Of a stretch of DNA of 64,000 nt, positions 63,226 through 64,000 are shown one piece after another. Both the position numbers and the translations under genes were made by a program. Numbering within the stretch: the stretch's first letter is position 1; each line of letters begins with the position of its first letter. The notes beneath the pieces are model-generated. The model ran no database searches and was not told the origin of the DNA. It saw only the letters and a list, made by a program, of their open reading frames with translations. Source of the DNA: Dama dama (taxonomy: Eukaryota; Chordata; Mammalia; Artiodactyla; Cervidae); the NCBI RefSeq assembly GCF_033118175.1, contig NC_083685.1:116654501-116718500 (forward strand), in the 5' to 3' direction.

Positions 63226-63422
63226 ACCACGTGTAAAATAGATAGCTAGTGGGAAGCTGCCATGTAACACAGGGAGCTCAGCTTGGTGCTCTGTGATGAT
63301 CTAGAGGGGTTGGGTAGGGGAGTGGGAGGGAGGGGATGTAGGTATATTTATAGCTGATTCATTTTGTTGTAGAGCAGAAACTGACACATTGTACAGCAAT
63401 TATATGCCAATAAAAAATAAAA
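63085..63422 (+). mobile_element. L1 3' UTR, sense
   Basis: 'ctatttgcagggcaggaaga', 'aaatagatagctagtgggaa', 'agcacagggagctcagctt'-like and the end 'attatatgccaataaaaaat'. Carries a (CA)n run at 63203-63228. Confidence 0.9.
63203..63228. repeat. (CA)n microsatellite in L1 tail
   Basis: Eleven or more CA units. Confidence 0.92.
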
Positions 63423-63900
63423 CCACCAGGGTAAATCAGGGTACGGGGTGGAGATCAACTCCATCAGAGTCCCTATAGGGAAGCAGCATCACCCATGGTG
63501 CCAAGAAACACAAGATAAGGATATTTCTGATCTGCTAGGCTTAAAAGATTATCCTGATGGGGTGGCTCTTAAGGAGAGAAAGGAAGCCAGCCCCAGCCTG
63601 TCCTGGTTAGTTGAGCTGTCGAGGGTAATGTGAGTGAAACTGATGTTGCAAGCCTGATATCTTCATCAGTTCGATCAGCTCGATTTCATGCCTACAAGGC
63701 ACACCCCAGGTTGCCGCTAAATTTCTTCGCAGAGAGTGGGATATTTATGAGAGCTTTCGAGTAGGAGAGTTTAGAGGGCTACATGCAAATCCATCTTTAA
63801 TCTGGAAAAAAAAACAAAACAAAAAACCACTTAACTCTTCTACTCCCCTGGACTTTGGTGCCCACATTGTAGACCTAGCTCCTGTGCTTCCCCATCCAGT
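63423..63900. other. unassigned DNA with one exon-like signal
   Basis: An acceptor-like 'gctaaatttcttcgcag' ends at 63732. One frame after it is open (EWDIYESFRVGEFRG), but only a poor donor (CGA|GTAGGA) is available. Not called. Confidence 0.3.
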
Positions 63901-63901
63901 T

Positions 63902-64000
63902 TTTAAATTTTTTCTGTCTTTATTTATTCATTCATTTTTGACTGTGCTGGGTCTTTGCTGCTGTGCACAGACTTTCACTAGTTGTGACGAGCCAGGGCTA
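63902..64000 (-). mobile_element. CHR-type (long form) SINE, cut by the window end
   Basis: 'tgactgtgctgggtctttgc' followed by 'actagttgtgacgagccagg'. The tRNA-like head lies beyond the window. Confidence 0.88.

Noticed and set aside
888..63228. tRNA-like sequences throughout the window as tRNA genes
   Set aside because: They are heads of Bov-tA or CHR SINEs: fused to SINE tails, flanked by TSDs, and lacking a proper acceptor stem.
63733..63763. Exon-like EWDIYESFR after 'ttcttcgcag'
   Set aside because: Only a poor donor is available, the segment is 31 bp, and it is 20 kb from the nearest candidate exon.
1..64000. CRISPR arrays, operons, prophage or plasmid features
   Set aside because: Base composition, introns and mammalian repeats show this is vertebrate nuclear DNA; no regularly spaced repeats or bacterial genes occur.

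Overview
The window is nuclear DNA of a ruminant (bovid-type) mammal. The main evidence is its repeat content: dozens of tRNA-Glu-headed Bov-tA SINEs, two dimeric Bov-A2 SINEs, many BovB (RTE-type) LINEs, CHR-type SINEs and ruminant L1 3' ends. Older mammalian L2, MIR, MaLR, hAT and mariner copies lie beneath them. There is nothing bacterial, viral or organellar. No rRNA, functional tRNA or CRISPR array was seen; the tRNA-like segments are SINE heads.

The organising feature is a CpG island at about 19.84-20.35 kb. It has stacked GC boxes, a YY1-like motif over an ATG, and two sequences that each match the RFX X-box consensus in full. An X-box pair is typical of promoters of ciliary genes, so I infer a divergent promoter.

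To the right (+), I read by eye a series of short candidate exons: 20356, 24495, 31798, 32494, 36733, 43905 and possibly 44426. Their splice phases agree at every junction. They would encode a protein I do not recognise. Exon 1 as given contains an in-frame TGA just before its donor-like site. To the left (-), a GC-rich leader ends in an AAG|GTAACGG donor. One convincing coding exon lies at 12386-12492, and two smaller in-phase candidates lie at 6448-6481 and 2107-2135. No full-length gene is contained in the window, and neither gene could be named.

The rest is repeats, often nested. 1-12.3 kb: L2, L1, SINEs and a 5'-truncated BovB. 13.0-16.9 kb: an inverted duplication of an L2/MIR block, then a 1.9 kb L1. 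21-24 kb: L2, a mariner MITE, and a BovB split by an L1. 26.9-28.4 kb: SINE inside SINE. 32.6-35.2 kb: BovB, L1 and Bov-A2. 38.4-39.9 kb: a repeat-poor block that may hold conserved non-coding sequence. 39.9-43.7 kb: a hAT element broken by an L1, itself broken by a CHR SINE, two BovB copies and a Bov-tA. 47.4-49.5 kb: a MaLR LTR plus internal part with SINEs inside. 49.5-56.5 kb: an L1 broken by three BovBs, an L1 end and a SINE. 57-64 kb: L1, L2 and CHR SINEs.

Repeat boundaries were set by eye from remembered family features and target-site duplications (TSDs), and can be off by tens of bases. For L1 and BovB, '+' means the sense strand reads left to right; for SINEs, '+' means the tRNA-like head is on the left.
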